Source of the DNA: Antedon mediterranea
Lineage: Eukaryota > Echinodermata > Crinoidea > Comatulida > Antedonidae
Assembly (NCBI RefSeq): GCF_964355755.1
Contig: NC_092670.1
Coordinates: 4,179,001 to 4,243,000 of the forward strand
Length of the DNA stretch: 64,000 nt
Direction of reading: 5' to 3'
Shown here: one piece after another, positions 23,009 through 35,030 of the stretch
Numbering within the stretch: position 1 is the stretch's first letter
How the letters are laid out: every line of letters starts with the position of its first letter
The notes under the pieces: model-generated
Databases searched by the model: none
Told to the model about the DNA's origin: nothing
What the model saw: the letters and a program-made list of their open reading frames with translations, nothing else
Made by a program: the position numbers and the translations under genes

Positions 23009-26000
23009 CTAAAAATCAAATGCGTCTTTTAACACACTCTGCATTTCATTGAAGAATTTCTTTTTAGCTGATGTAATATGCATATGACCTCCAGGAACGA
23101 TTATCTTTTTAAAAGGTTGATTAGATTCAATTTCAAGACACCATGCGTCCAAAGAGGAAATTGGAATAAACCTATCCGACTTTGCACCAATTATCGTCAT
23201 GCCACATTGAAGTTTTTCCTTGTGAGTATTACTGTACATTTGGCAAATCCTGAAGCCCACGTGGAAACATGGAATGAGGCGTCGCATCAATTCATTGTTG
23301 CCCAAGACATCATCATCAACAAACGAAAGCTTTAATGATTGCTTGTCCACCACTCGAATATTGTTCTTGATATCTTGTTCCATTTGTCGTAATAGTTTAG
23401 GAGCATTTTCAAGTTCTGTCGCGTTAGGATAGTTTAGTGTAGGCGCATACCAAGAGCTGATTACTAAATGAGCCGGGCGGATGTTTCTTTCCATCAACCG
23501 ATGGGCAACTTCGAAAGCAAGGAGTCCACCGAGACTGTGACCAAATAAAACAAATTTACCGGAAATGAGCCTAGGAGCAAGATTTTCTGTTAAATGACTT
23601 ATCATTTCTTCGATTGTCTGAAGTGGCTTCTCGTGTTGGCGCCCTTCCCATCCGGGAAGTTTTGCCATAATTACCTGAACGTTGTATTTATCGAAGTTGT
23701 TTTGCCACCAAGCGTATGTAGACGGACCACCTCCATTTGGTGGAAAACAAATGAGTTGGATATCAGGGGTAACTCTTTCATCTATAACATACCAGGCCTT
23801 CCATGATGTGTCATCTTCCTCTTCATCATTATTTCCATCGTCTACAATCTGTTTTTCTGCTAATACATTCTTGTATATTGAGGCAGATATAGCTAGTAAT
23901 GTAATATTAGCATTCATTAACTCCATTGGTGGTACAAATACATTAAATGTACTTTGGATAAACCCACTGAATTCAGTTGTCATAAGAGAATCTACACCAA
24001 TCGAGGATGGCGATACATCTGGTGAAATGTCACCAGTTATACCAAGACGTTCTGAGATAAAACCACACAGTTTATTTAGAACAAATGACTTGGCCACTTC
24101 CGGAGAATATTGAGTAATATCATTTTGTCCACTGTCTCCTACTTGCAGTTTTATATTTTCTATATCAAATTCTTTCAGTATAGAAAAACGCCCACTGGGA
24201 ATGGTAATGTGTTCTTTGGCAAATATTTTATTCTCTCTGATAAAATCTCTTTCTCTAAAATTTCCACTTAATCCCATTTCCTTAACTCCACTTCTTAGAA
24301 GTATGCCAAGACCATTTAGTAAGTGCATTGGAGGCAAACCTTCAACACCTCTTCTATCCCAGAAGTCTACGAGGCCCGCCCTTGCAGCATATCCATCGCT
24401 TTTGATTACTCCAGGACAAAAAACAGTTGCAGGTAGACACTTGCTTCTACGGAAAAATCCGAGAGAAGATAGAAAGGTATTGGCTGCACAGTAACTTGCC
24501 TGACCCGAATTTCCTATCAGTTGAACAATAGACGAGATCATAACAAAATATTTCAAATCAGTATTGAACTTTACGGACATCTGATGTAACAGAAGAGCAC
24601 CCCATGATTTAGCAGCCATTACTTTCTTCCATACTTCAGGTGTAATATCATTTAACAGTCTATCATCATACTGTGCAGCGCAATGGAAAATTCCAGAGAG
24701 CTGATAGGACATATCACTTGAAATCCGTTTGAAAGCCAGTTCTACATCGGAGCTGCTTGTGATATCAGTTTTAATATGAACAATTGCTGTCCCAGACTTG
24801 TTCAGATAATCCAACCGTTCTCTTTCTTCAGCATCTGGTTCTGACCGACTAAGGATATACACACAACCTGCTCCTTTGGCAGATAGCCATTCAACTAGAC
24901 ATAATCCAAATCCTTTAGTACCGCCAGTCACAAGGTATGATTCTTCGTTTTTGAACACAATTTCTCCTTTTAAAAAGTCATATGAAGTTGAGACAGGTGA
25001 ATTTCCAACAGCAACCGTAACGTTACTAAATGAAACATCATTCATGACTGCAATGTTTTCCAGTGGAATTACTTTTGGAATCACATCCTCTTTCAATTGA
25101 TTGATCATAGAGGAAGGTTTTTCAAATAATCCAACTAACTCATCAAGGACAGGTCTCATTTTCTGAAGTTCGAGTTTTGAAGAAAACGCGTAGGAAACCT
25201 TTTCAACAACTGCATGTTTGGGCAATCCACGTAGCTTAGAATTAGTATCAGTAGATGACTCGGTGTCAATAATAGAAATGATAGAAAAGGGCTTTAGTTT
25301 CTCTTTCATATTACACAACTGGAACAATTCTGTAACTACTGATTCACAGCCAACTACGATACCCACGCTCTGTGAGTTTAAGGAGTACATGACATCTTTA
25401 ATGTCTAAAACAGTTGCTCTATATTCATCATGTAGATGAACTCCGTTGTTTATTGATAGATCTTTAACAGCTACAATAACATTATGTTTCAGTTCTGCAG
25501 CAATATGTGCCATTGAAAGTCCAATCTTGTCCTTATTTGAAGACAGACAAACTATTGTTGTGCTTTCTTTACAGGATCTAAAGTTACGAATTACACCGAA
25601 TGGTATTATGTATCTTGATACGATATTGACTATCTCGTCTGCGTTGAGGCTGCTCGTCACTTCAACGACGTCATCTTGGTGACATCTTATTGTTGATCTT
25701 AGTTCCTCCTCTTCACAGAAGCCAATAAATGAAGTATTCTTATCAGATTGGCCACAGAAAAAAACAACACTTTTATCTTCGTCAGAAGTATTATTCTCCT
25801 TCGTTGTCATTAAATGGAAAGCCGCCACATGTATATCAACATTATCTGTACAGTTTATAACGTGATCGCGTATGTCTTTAGTAAGAAACACTTTCCCATT
25901 CTGCAAACTTTTCCCAATATCGAATTTCCAAATAGAAGATGCTACTTTTAAAGGGAACTCATCAGGTTTACTTATAGCAAGTCTAAGTGAAAACGCATCG

Positions 26001-29000
26001 TATGGCCGATCTAATTTTGACTTACGTAAAGCAACTATGTTGTCACATGGATCTGTCTTCCAAATATAGTCGGTCAACCATTTCGATGCAGCTTGATTAT
26101 CAAGATTTGAAGGTAGATCTACAATGAATACTTTCATAGTAGGATCTTCTTGCATGACACAAAGTGCAAATCCGTAAGCAGAGGATTGTGTTGGATCAAC
26201 TACATCGTCGTGGTTTGCAGGAAAAGCATCGCGTGTTACAAGCCACATGTTTGGTCTTTGTTCTTTCTTACGAGAATATTTATTATATTGGTCTAAGCAT
26301 GATGTTGCAATATGTGCTTGTTGGTTAAGTAAATCTGTCTTAGATATTGTTGTGAGGTCTTTGTCACCAGCTTTAAAAAGCAAAATAATATTCTTCTGTT
26401 CGTCTGTATCTGAATTGAAATCTGAACCTTTGGCGATTGTCATTGCCGATATTCCTTCTTGTTTAAGCAACTTACTTAGGTGTTTCGTAAGATCACTATC
26501 GTCTCCCATCAAGATATTCTGACTTTTCTCATTATAAGATGATTCACCAGGGTATACTTGTATCCATTGTTTTTCCCAGAGCCGCAGATTCTGTTGTTCG
26601 TTTGTGGCAGCAACTGAGCCAAAACTAATTTGTTCAAATTTACCAAGTACAGCATATGATTCTGCATCTGCTATAGAAATATTTATTTTAAGATCATGTG
26701 TATCACTATACGCATCCGATAGCTTATAGTGAAGAACCACATTAGTTGGAAATGTGACGTGGCTTAAGTTGACGTTTTTTACACCTCTTGGGGCACGCAC
26801 AATAGGTTTTTCTGTTGGATTTAATACCTTTCCTTGTAGGCCAACAAGACCACCGACGGCCTGTAATATCCCATCAATGATGGCTGGATGCGTGTTGAAA
26901 CGAGAAGACTGTGCGACAACCGTGTCGGGTGCGTGAATATATAGAAGTGCCTCATCAACCATTCGACTGTACTTTACCTTTTCGATGCACATGAAACTGT
27001 TACCAAGACTAAAGCCATGTTTTGTCATAATGTCATAAAAACCAGATTTATCCAATTCCCCAAGACACCTTCCTTTTATCTCAAAAATTGGAAGAAACGA
27101 TTGTTTCTCTTCTGAATTGTTTTTTGTTTGTTTTAGATGCATAGTTGAATGTGTCATCCATTTGTTTTCTTTTGTGTTGAAAGATCGTAATGCGAATGTT
27201 GCTTGTCCATTCAATTCCATCTCAGTCGTTGTTTCTAGTATTGTGTCAGCTTCAGAAACAAAAAGAAACCTGTCAAAGCGAAGATCCGACATCACTACTG
27301 GGCGAGAATCTGTAAACAACTCACGATGAGCAGCAATGGCTGTCTCTATAAAGCCAGCAGCTGGAAGTACGACACTTCCTTGGAGAATATGATCGGCAAT
27401 CCACGGTTCTTTGTGAGTTCCAATGTTTGATTTCCAAACTCGAAGTTTCTTGTTTTCGTGATAGTTTGCGGATGATTCTGACTCCCCTAATAGAGGATGA
27501 CAATGATGTGGATATCTCATATTTATATCAGCTGCTTCAGTTGCTGCCGAACATGTAATTCGTTGCCATGGATACAGAGGTAAAGACTCTACTTCGACCT
27601 TAAACCCTTGAAAATACGGTGACAAATCGACTTTGTAGCCACTTACGAATAATTGTGCTATTGACATATTAAAACTCAGAATATCGTTGGCAGAGTTACT
27701 AACATCACGGGGTCTTTTGAGAGAATGAGTAATGAACTGAATAGTTGGTTTGTTCGGTGTAGAAGCTATGGTATCTTTAATTGCCGGTGCCAATGCAGGA
27801 TGGGCACCTATTTCAAGAAAACTGTTGTATCCATCCTTGAGTACAGCATCCACTGCGTCTTTGAATCTCACTTTATGGCGAATATTATTCCACCAGTACT
27901 CGGAGCTATTTGCTTCTTGCAGCGTAAGATACCGGTTTGTGACGGTTGACATCATTGGGAAAAGAGGTCTGTGACAGTTAGACGACGATGACTTACGTTT
28001 CTTTAGAAAGCGTGTTTCTTTAAAGAATTCTTTTTTAAGAATTTCCTGTTGACGGCTGTGGAAGGCGTTATTTACCTTTAGTTCTCTTGCTTGTATACCA
28101 TCTTGTTTAAGTTTTGAAGTGAGCTTGTTGATAGATAGTGTTGTACCAGAAACCACTATCTGAGAAGGACTATTAAGAGCAGCTACGTCCAAATCCGTGG
28201 ATTTTAGTTGATCTTGTATATCATCAACATCATGAAGAATTGCTGCCATTGTTCCTGACCCACTAGTTTTTACAAGAAGATGACCTCTTGTAAAAATTAT
28301 TCTAACAGCAGTTGACATAGATATGAGTCCGGCTGCGTATGCTGCTGCTACTTCGCCCACACTATGACCGATTATGGCACTCGGAGTTACTCCATAATGC
28401 TTGTACAGTTCGACTAATCCGATCTGAACGCTACAAATGCAAGTTTGGGAAATTTCTGTGAAAATATAATATTTTTTATGTAATTAACAATAATAATAAT
28501 TATGTTATAAAACGGAATAAAAACATAAAATAATATAAATATTTGCTTTATTGCTTCTTTGTGTCTTTTCTATTGTGTATTACAATTAATCAGAGACTAA
28601 ATAAAAAGAATTATTATTTTTTATTATCAACGAACAGAATTAATGCAATGAAATAAAAAAGTTGTTTAACTTTTAAGGTTTGGAGTAATTCCGGGTCAAC
28701 TAGAGGTTCATATTCCCATCATTTTTTCACCATATTCATTCAACCCAAACCACCGGCCATTATATATGTATACTCCAAATAGACCAACAACATTAAAAAG
28801 AAAAAGTTGATTATGTGTAATCGTTAAAACAAGTAACTTACCCGTATTGTTGATTCTGTCTTTGTCATTTTCTTCTGACAGCATTTGTACAAGTGACCAT
28901 GTTGCACCGTATTTACCAAGTATTACGTCTATTTTCTACATTAGCAATAACAAATTTCTTATATTCAATATATTTATTTTGGGAATTTTAATCATTTTGA

Positions 29001-31507
29001 CTAAATATTTTAACAAATCATCAATTTTAAACGGACATCTATACTATCACTCGTGCTTTATCCTTAAAACCTACATGGACATCAACTAAACGTTTCTTAT
29101 ATAAAAAAATTAACTAACAAATAGAAATTAACAGCCTGAATGAATTGTACGGTAACCAGTAAAAGTGTAAATGTATTTATAAAAAACATACAATTTTTTA
29201 CGAGAGAAGATGTATGTTAAGGTTTTTAGTGACAGTCTCTTTACTAAGGTAGGAAGTTTTACATCAAAATGGAACCATATACTTACCTTTATAACACTGT
29301 TGAATATCAGCTGAGTGTTCATTAACTGCCTAGCCATGCCCCACCATTGAGTGCCCATACCAGAAAATACAAACACTATTCTGATGAATGTATTTCCCTC
29401 TGGTGCCTTTCCTTCAAACGTCATATTAGAGTTTGAATTTCCTTTCACTCTATCACGAAGAAGTTTTACCAACTCATTTCTAGATTTTGCCAGCAATGCC
29501 AACCTGTCTGAATGACGATGGGATCGTACATTTGCTGTATAAAGTGCATTTATGAATGCATCAGATCTCATTTCAAGGTCTTCCACAAGAAAATCCACCC
29601 AGTTGGAACATCTCTCATCAAGCGCTTCTTTCGAAGATGCCGATAATAATAACGTGTGGTATTCACCGTCATTACCATTCATGTTATCAATTCTGTTTGG
29701 TAAACTGTTAAATGGTTTTAATGGTGCGGCTTCAAAAACGACATGCGCGTTAGCCCCACCGAATCCAAACGAGCTGCAACCTGCGAGAAATTTTGAACCA
29801 GTCGGCCAGGGAATGCTTGTTGGTGGAACTTTCAGTTTCAGATCCTTGAAATTGATGTTTGGATTACCGCGTTTGAAATGCACAACACCCGGAATTTCTC
29901 GATGATATAATGACAATGCTGTCTTAATAACACCTGCTATTCCAGCAGCACCCTCTGCGTGTCCTACATTTGATTTTATGGAACCAATATACAGAGGTGG
30001 CATGTCATCTGAACGTTTTTTACTCATGGCTTCACCAATAGCATTCGCTTCTGTTTTGTCGCCTACCTTAGTACCAGTTCCATGTGCTTCGATATAAGCA
30101 ATATCACATGGGTCAACTTTTGCAGCTGTACAAGCTCTATACACAAGATCAATCTGGGCATCAAAACTTGGGTTTGCAATACCTGGAGTTCGTCCATCAT
30201 TTGTAAGAGCTCCTCCTCGTATCACTGCATAAATTCGATCTCCATCTTCTACGGCACGTTTGAGTGGCTTGAGTATCACCGAACCCACCCCTTCACTTCT
30301 ACTGTAACCATTAGCGGATTCATCAAAACTTCTGCATTGTCCATCGGGAGAGAGCATACCAGCTTGACAAAATCCAATTGTAACCAATGGTGTAAGTATG
30401 ATATTGACTCCACCGGCGATCGCTGTATCACAGACCCCTCCTTTCAGGGCATCACAAGCAACTTTCACGGCATAAAGAGAGGATGAGCACGCAGTATCGA
30501 TGGAAAAACTTGGCCCTCTTAAATCAAACTCGTACGAAATTCGATTTGAAATCATGCAAGAGTTGGTTCCTGAATTTGTATATTGACCAATGTTGCTTTG
30601 AGGAAATCCAGTAAGGTGGAGATACTCATTGGCTGTTACTCCCATATACACACCGGTGTTTGAGCCTCGGAGTGATGATGCCGAAATACCAGCATCTTCA
30701 ATCGATTCCCATACAACCTCAAGAAGAATTCGAATTTGAGGATCCATATGCTCGGCCTCTTCTACAAAAAGATAATTAATTCTTCTATAAACATTTGGGT
30801 GTGAAATATTGACATTTTAAATTAGTATATTTTTTTGGAATCTGGGTAGTTATTTTCTTCTGAAGGACGATAGTAAAAAAAAATGAAGAATACATGTTTC
30901 GTTGTATATATTCCGTATAGTGTTTCTTTAGAATGTATCTGTAGAAGATCATTTACTATGTATCACATTGAATTTAATTCAATAAATTAAACATTAGATC
31001 AGAATTTACAGTAAATCTTACATAACATTTAGAGCAATATATTTTCTTTAATAAATTTAAGTCGTAACATTATTACTATGCTACGCTTGATTATTTTTCA
31101 AAAAATGTTATTGTTTCAACTTTATAATACTTGTGTTACTGTACTTCTACGCAAGGAAATTAATTTATATAAATTATGATTAAAATGAATTTACCTGGAG
31201 ACATCTTAAAGAACTGTCGGTCAAACATCATAGGATTCTGTTCCAAGTATCCTCCTGCTTTGGTATAAAGTTTTCCCTTTTGCTTTTCACCAGGGAAAAA
31301 GTATGTGGATTTATCAAAACGTTGAGGAGGCGGTGGACCAGTACAATCCCGTTCCTCCATAAGCATTTCCCACATCTGGCGTGGGCCTGCAACTCCATCG
31401 CCGTACCTGCATCCAATTCCTACTATGGCTATCTTGTTTTCATCGTCAAGAGAATCGTCCACTGTTACTTGTGGTTTTATAGAACGGTAGAGGTTCCGTA
31501 TACTCAT
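23009..31507 (-). CDS. Type I iterative polyketide synthase 2 (KS-AT-DH-KR-ACP-TE)
   Basis: This predicts a 2,442-residue tandem paralogue of PKS1 with identical exon structure and phases: 31507-31195, 30761-29287, 28935-28842 and 28455-23009. The start MSIRNLYRS was chosen because it aligns with PKS1 MSQQNIYRS; no in-frame upstream ATG was found in the visible exon. KS: Cys196, His331, His372. AT: GHSVGE with Ser659 and NAFHSR. DH: His983 in HILQGSVVLP. The region before KR again has a decayed ER: it lacks the Gly-rich loop, reading IVCLSSNKDKIGLSMAHIAA. KR: TGGTKGFG and Tyr1949 in YCAAN. ACP: Ser2117 in IGVDSL. TE: Ser2268 in GHSLGG and His2418. All catalytic residues that I can locate in PKS1 are kept, so it should be active. 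The two copies probably make related products or serve different tissues. Confidence 0.95.
28327..28438 (-). other. AT-domain segment shared with PKS1
   Basis: Partner of 13739-13850: one difference in 112 bases by eye, with clear divergence just outside the boundary at 28327. Confidence 0.8.
29875..30241 (-). other. KS-domain segment shared with PKS1
   Basis: Partner of 15387-15753: about ten differences in 367 bases. A second shorter well-matched stretch lies around the RGPSFSID-coding region (30513-30595 versus 16023-16105). Confidence 0.8.
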
Positions 31508-32230
31508 GATTAACACTTACTGAAAAATATAAAATTATAATTAACGAATACGTTGTTGTTTGAAGGTTTGCATGGCGAAATAAAATATTGATATAAAGTT
31601 TGCGGTACACCACGTATATTAGTTCTGAAAAGAACTGTTGAGTTTCTCGACGTTTCGATCAATATGCTTTGATCGTCCTCCGGAATGAGAATACAAGAAG
31701 TCCAGAAGTCAAATCACAAATAAAATAATAGAATGTACAATGATTCAAGAAAAATATGAAATGGGGTCTTAAGAAACCAGGAGGTGTAATAGAGACCCTA
31801 GATTACTTTAACAAAATAATATAAAAATTGGTTAACAAAATAATAGTATTTAAAAAAAATAATGAGGGGAGAAGACCAAAACATAGACAAGCTAATTATT
31901 TACAAACAAAATAAAGGAACAGATAAAAAATATTAATTTATTAACGAACAAACAAAGATTTGTGTTTTACATAAATGTACAGTAGTAGTTTAATATATAA
32001 TATGCATTATTCAAATTTCGTATCGAGGCAGAAGAAAAAAAAGAAAACTTACCGGTGTGTGTATACATCTGACACTACAGTTCAACACTGATTTGCCTCA
32101 TTATAAAGAAGATACTAGGATGTTATACAACCTTCTGTTTACTTTCCACCAATCACAGAATGGCATGATAATTTCGAAAAAGTCACTGTCACTGTGAATA
32201 CGTCATGCAATGTGTTCTTAAGACTTATAA
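31508..32230 (-). promoter_or_regulatory. PKS2 candidate 5' non-coding exon, 5' UTR intron and promoter
   Basis: A candidate exon ends at 32053 with donor CCG|GTAAGTTTTC. A matching acceptor (TTTTTCAG) precedes 31519, giving a roughly 530-base intron within the 5' UTR. Upstream of the donor are TGACGTATTCA (32195-32205), an inverted CCAAT box (ATTGG near 32150) and TATA-like words (TGTATAAC near 32121-32130). The arrangement parallels PKS1. The 5' UTR intron carries a hairpin-rich dispersed repeat at about 31564-31700. Confidence 0.5.
31564..31700 (-). repeat. Hairpin-containing dispersed repeat (possibly Penelope-like)
   Basis: On the minus strand there is a 7-bp stem CGATCAA/TTGATCG followed by AAACGTCGAG, then the perfect hairpin AGTTC-TTTTCA-GAACT. 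The hairpin word and a nearby GGTTTGCATGGC (inverted) also occur at 46350-46395. Such GATCG-AAACGTCGAG words occur in Penelope-like or other non-LTR repeats of aquatic animals as I recall them. No coding part was seen. Confidence 0.4.
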
Positions 32231-34380
32231 ACATAGTCACACTTCAGCATTGTAAGTAGTTTAATCCTCAACTAACGTCAATAGAAATCAATAAGTGAAG
32301 TATGGTAATAAAATTTTATTTTGTAATTTGTTTGATATTTTAGCAATAAAACATGTTACTATTTTCTTACTTTTTCAACAATGAATAGAGCATGCATCTA
32401 ATTATGGCAATATAGTAATAAGATATAGTTAATTAATTAATCTATATCGAATTTTAAAAATTTATAATATCGGAGAAAATCCAATTTCCAGTAATCATGG
32501 GTTTTACAGCCGGACACGTTTTCAAAGAAAATTAGCAATTAACCTGATTGTTGGTAATCCTTCCTTGACTCGAGTAGTATATACAGTATAATCAATTATA
32601 CTGAAACCGGAATATCATTATTAAATCCGTATTAATAATGATTAACAAAAATAGAAATTTTCAGTTAATGAAAATGTTGTTAATGTCATCAAATTTATTT
32701 ATAGTGTTATGGAGTTTTTTAAGTCAAAAAGAGAGATTTGTAGTAACTAAATTTATGACAATTTATTAACATTTTTAAAACTGTTTCATAAAGTTTTGAA
32801 TTTCCTACAATAGTATAATTGATACATACTATAATAATAATAATAATATTTATTGATGAATATCTGCAGACTAACTAGAGAAACAATAGAAACTTATTCA
32901 ATGATTGGAATAATATAATACTTTGAATATAACTTATTCCATTCGTCTACATGTTGACAATGTGAGTGAGATGAGATAGTGATTTTAAAGATGTATTGTC
33001 TCTTGAAACACAACAAATGAAGGTCAAAATATTCTAAATTTAAATTGGCCATATCAAAGTAATATTAAAGTTAAAAATTCGAGCCAAAAACAACATGTTT
33101 ACGTAAACAACAGGTCAATTAATTTGATTACATTTCGTCTGGAAAATTGTCGCTAGCGAAAGTAAACAAAGATTTCAAACGACGAGTATGCATTTTGCAT
33201 GATGCTAATTAGGATTGTTTACAACTCGTCACGGTTGGGAAGGTGTTTTCACACAGATCGCGAGGAAGTTTTATGATTTTTATGATTATTCATACAGAGT
33301 AGCCAAACAAGCGCGTTGCATTATAAGATTATGTTTTGATCGAAACTTTGACTGGAAATCAAAGTTATTTTTTGAAAAAAAAAACGTCTGTATTTCAGTT
33401 AAATGATTTTTTTCGACTAATTTTTGATGAAAGTTTTTTTTTGTCTTGTGTGAGTTCATCTCACGTTTATTTAAATTCTCATTGGTGAATATATTATATA
33501 CATATAAGTACATTTGTGACAATTAAAAGTGTTTAAAGTAGTAAAATACAGGTATATTTACATAATAAGATGCTTGAATTCAGTATTAACCATATTTGTT
33601 TTCATTAAAATTTTAGATACGATGTTAATTAAAATGTAAAAATGAAAAATGGCGGTAAAATGCATGATTAAAATTTTCTTGTTAAACTATCTTATTTGTG
33701 ATCTTATTTGTGTTCGAGTAGAGAGGCTATAAACTCAGGGGAGGAAAATGTAGTATCCTCCCTTTTCACCAAGATAAAAAGGATGAAATGAAAAAAGAGG
33801 AATGCAAAAGTTTGAAAGTTAAATATTTAGAATGATAGCATGCAATGATATATTTAATGAAAACTGTAAGGTTAGAGTCCATACACTGTGCAAGTCCAAG
33901 ATGCGATTTTGGCTCTGTGCGTATGTGAGACGCTTCATACCCGATGTCACCTTGGTACAACTACTACTTACAATTTGTATTTACGATATAAAATATTGCA
34001 AATATAGAAAAATATATATATTGGACAAATACAAATACATGCAGATAACATTGACATGTATACAATATAAATATTGCAAATATAGAAAAAAATATATATA
34101 TTAAAAAATAAATACCAATAATTACAGATTTCATATAAGTTATTAAAATTGTCTAAAAATATAATCAAGGGTTAAATAAAAAAGGGCTACACATTTATAT
34201 TAAAACTTATACAGCATATGTCACACTAACATAAAATACAATTGTAAAACGTAGGGATAGAGATCTCCAGCACATATATATTTTAATTATTCAATAGGTC
34301 TGTCTTTACTATTTTTCCATTTCTGATCAGCAGTATAAAAGTTTTACGAATACTCATTATTTATGAGGTTTATAATTTCA
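32231..34380. other. Intergenic DNA, no gene seen
   Basis: Very AT-rich. Around 33985-34105 the word TATTGCAAATATAGAAAAA occurs twice in imperfect direct repeat. Small frames lack family resemblance. Confidence 0.4.
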
Positions 34381-34990
34381 TTTTTAAATAGCCCCCAAAT
34401 ATTTGCAGATTCTTTTTTTTCTGTCGTTTCTAGTTCTTTATATATTATGGAGGATTTATATATACAAAAAGTAAAACTGAAATTAATTCGTTTACAAGTT
34501 TGTTTGTTGTTCCCAAGATTACATTAACCCACTTTGGGAAGTCTTGCTGTACTGTAACCTCATTTGGAAGACACTGAACCAGCATATCTTTAAACTTTTT
34601 CCAGACTGATTGAATAGTTTTACATGCAATTAATAAGTGTTTTTCATTTTCTATATGATTCTTACACTTATTACATTTGTCTGTTGTAGATAATTTCCAT
34701 CTTTGTAGTCTTTTTTTACATATAAGGATTCGATGTAACAACTTAAAATTAAATTGAGCTACTTTTACCATGTGTTTCATTCTACATATACTTTTCTATT
34801 CCATATTTCATTCCAGTCAATAATTTCATCTCTAAATTCTATTTCCCATTTCATTTGAGGATTTGGAATAATACATATATCATTTATAAACTGCTTATAA
34901 TAGTAAGACGATCTTATCCTATTATGAAATATATTATGTTCTCTTGTATATCTATGCGTACATTTTCCAACCCTTTTTACTTGTTTTTAT
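34380..34990 (-). pseudogene. LINE ORF2 C-terminal remnant
   Basis: Minus-strand frames read FINDICIIPNPQMKWEIEF, then EIIDWNEIWNRK, and after a frameshift VAQFNFKLLHRI, then CNKCKNHIENEKHLLIAC. This matches the region after the RT domain of Tx1/L1-like LINEs, ending in the zf-RVT type Cys-x2-Cys/His/Cys finger. A stop and a frame change near 34780 show that it is dead. Only the 3' part is present. An AATG-type microsatellite follows at 35004-35030. Confidence 0.8.
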
Positions 34991-35003
34991 GTGATTTTGA
35001 TCA

Positions 35004-35030
35004 AATGAATGAATGAATGAATGAATGAAT
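35004..35030. repeat. (AATG)n microsatellite
   Basis: About six to seven perfect tandem copies of AATG/GAAT. Confidence 0.9.
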
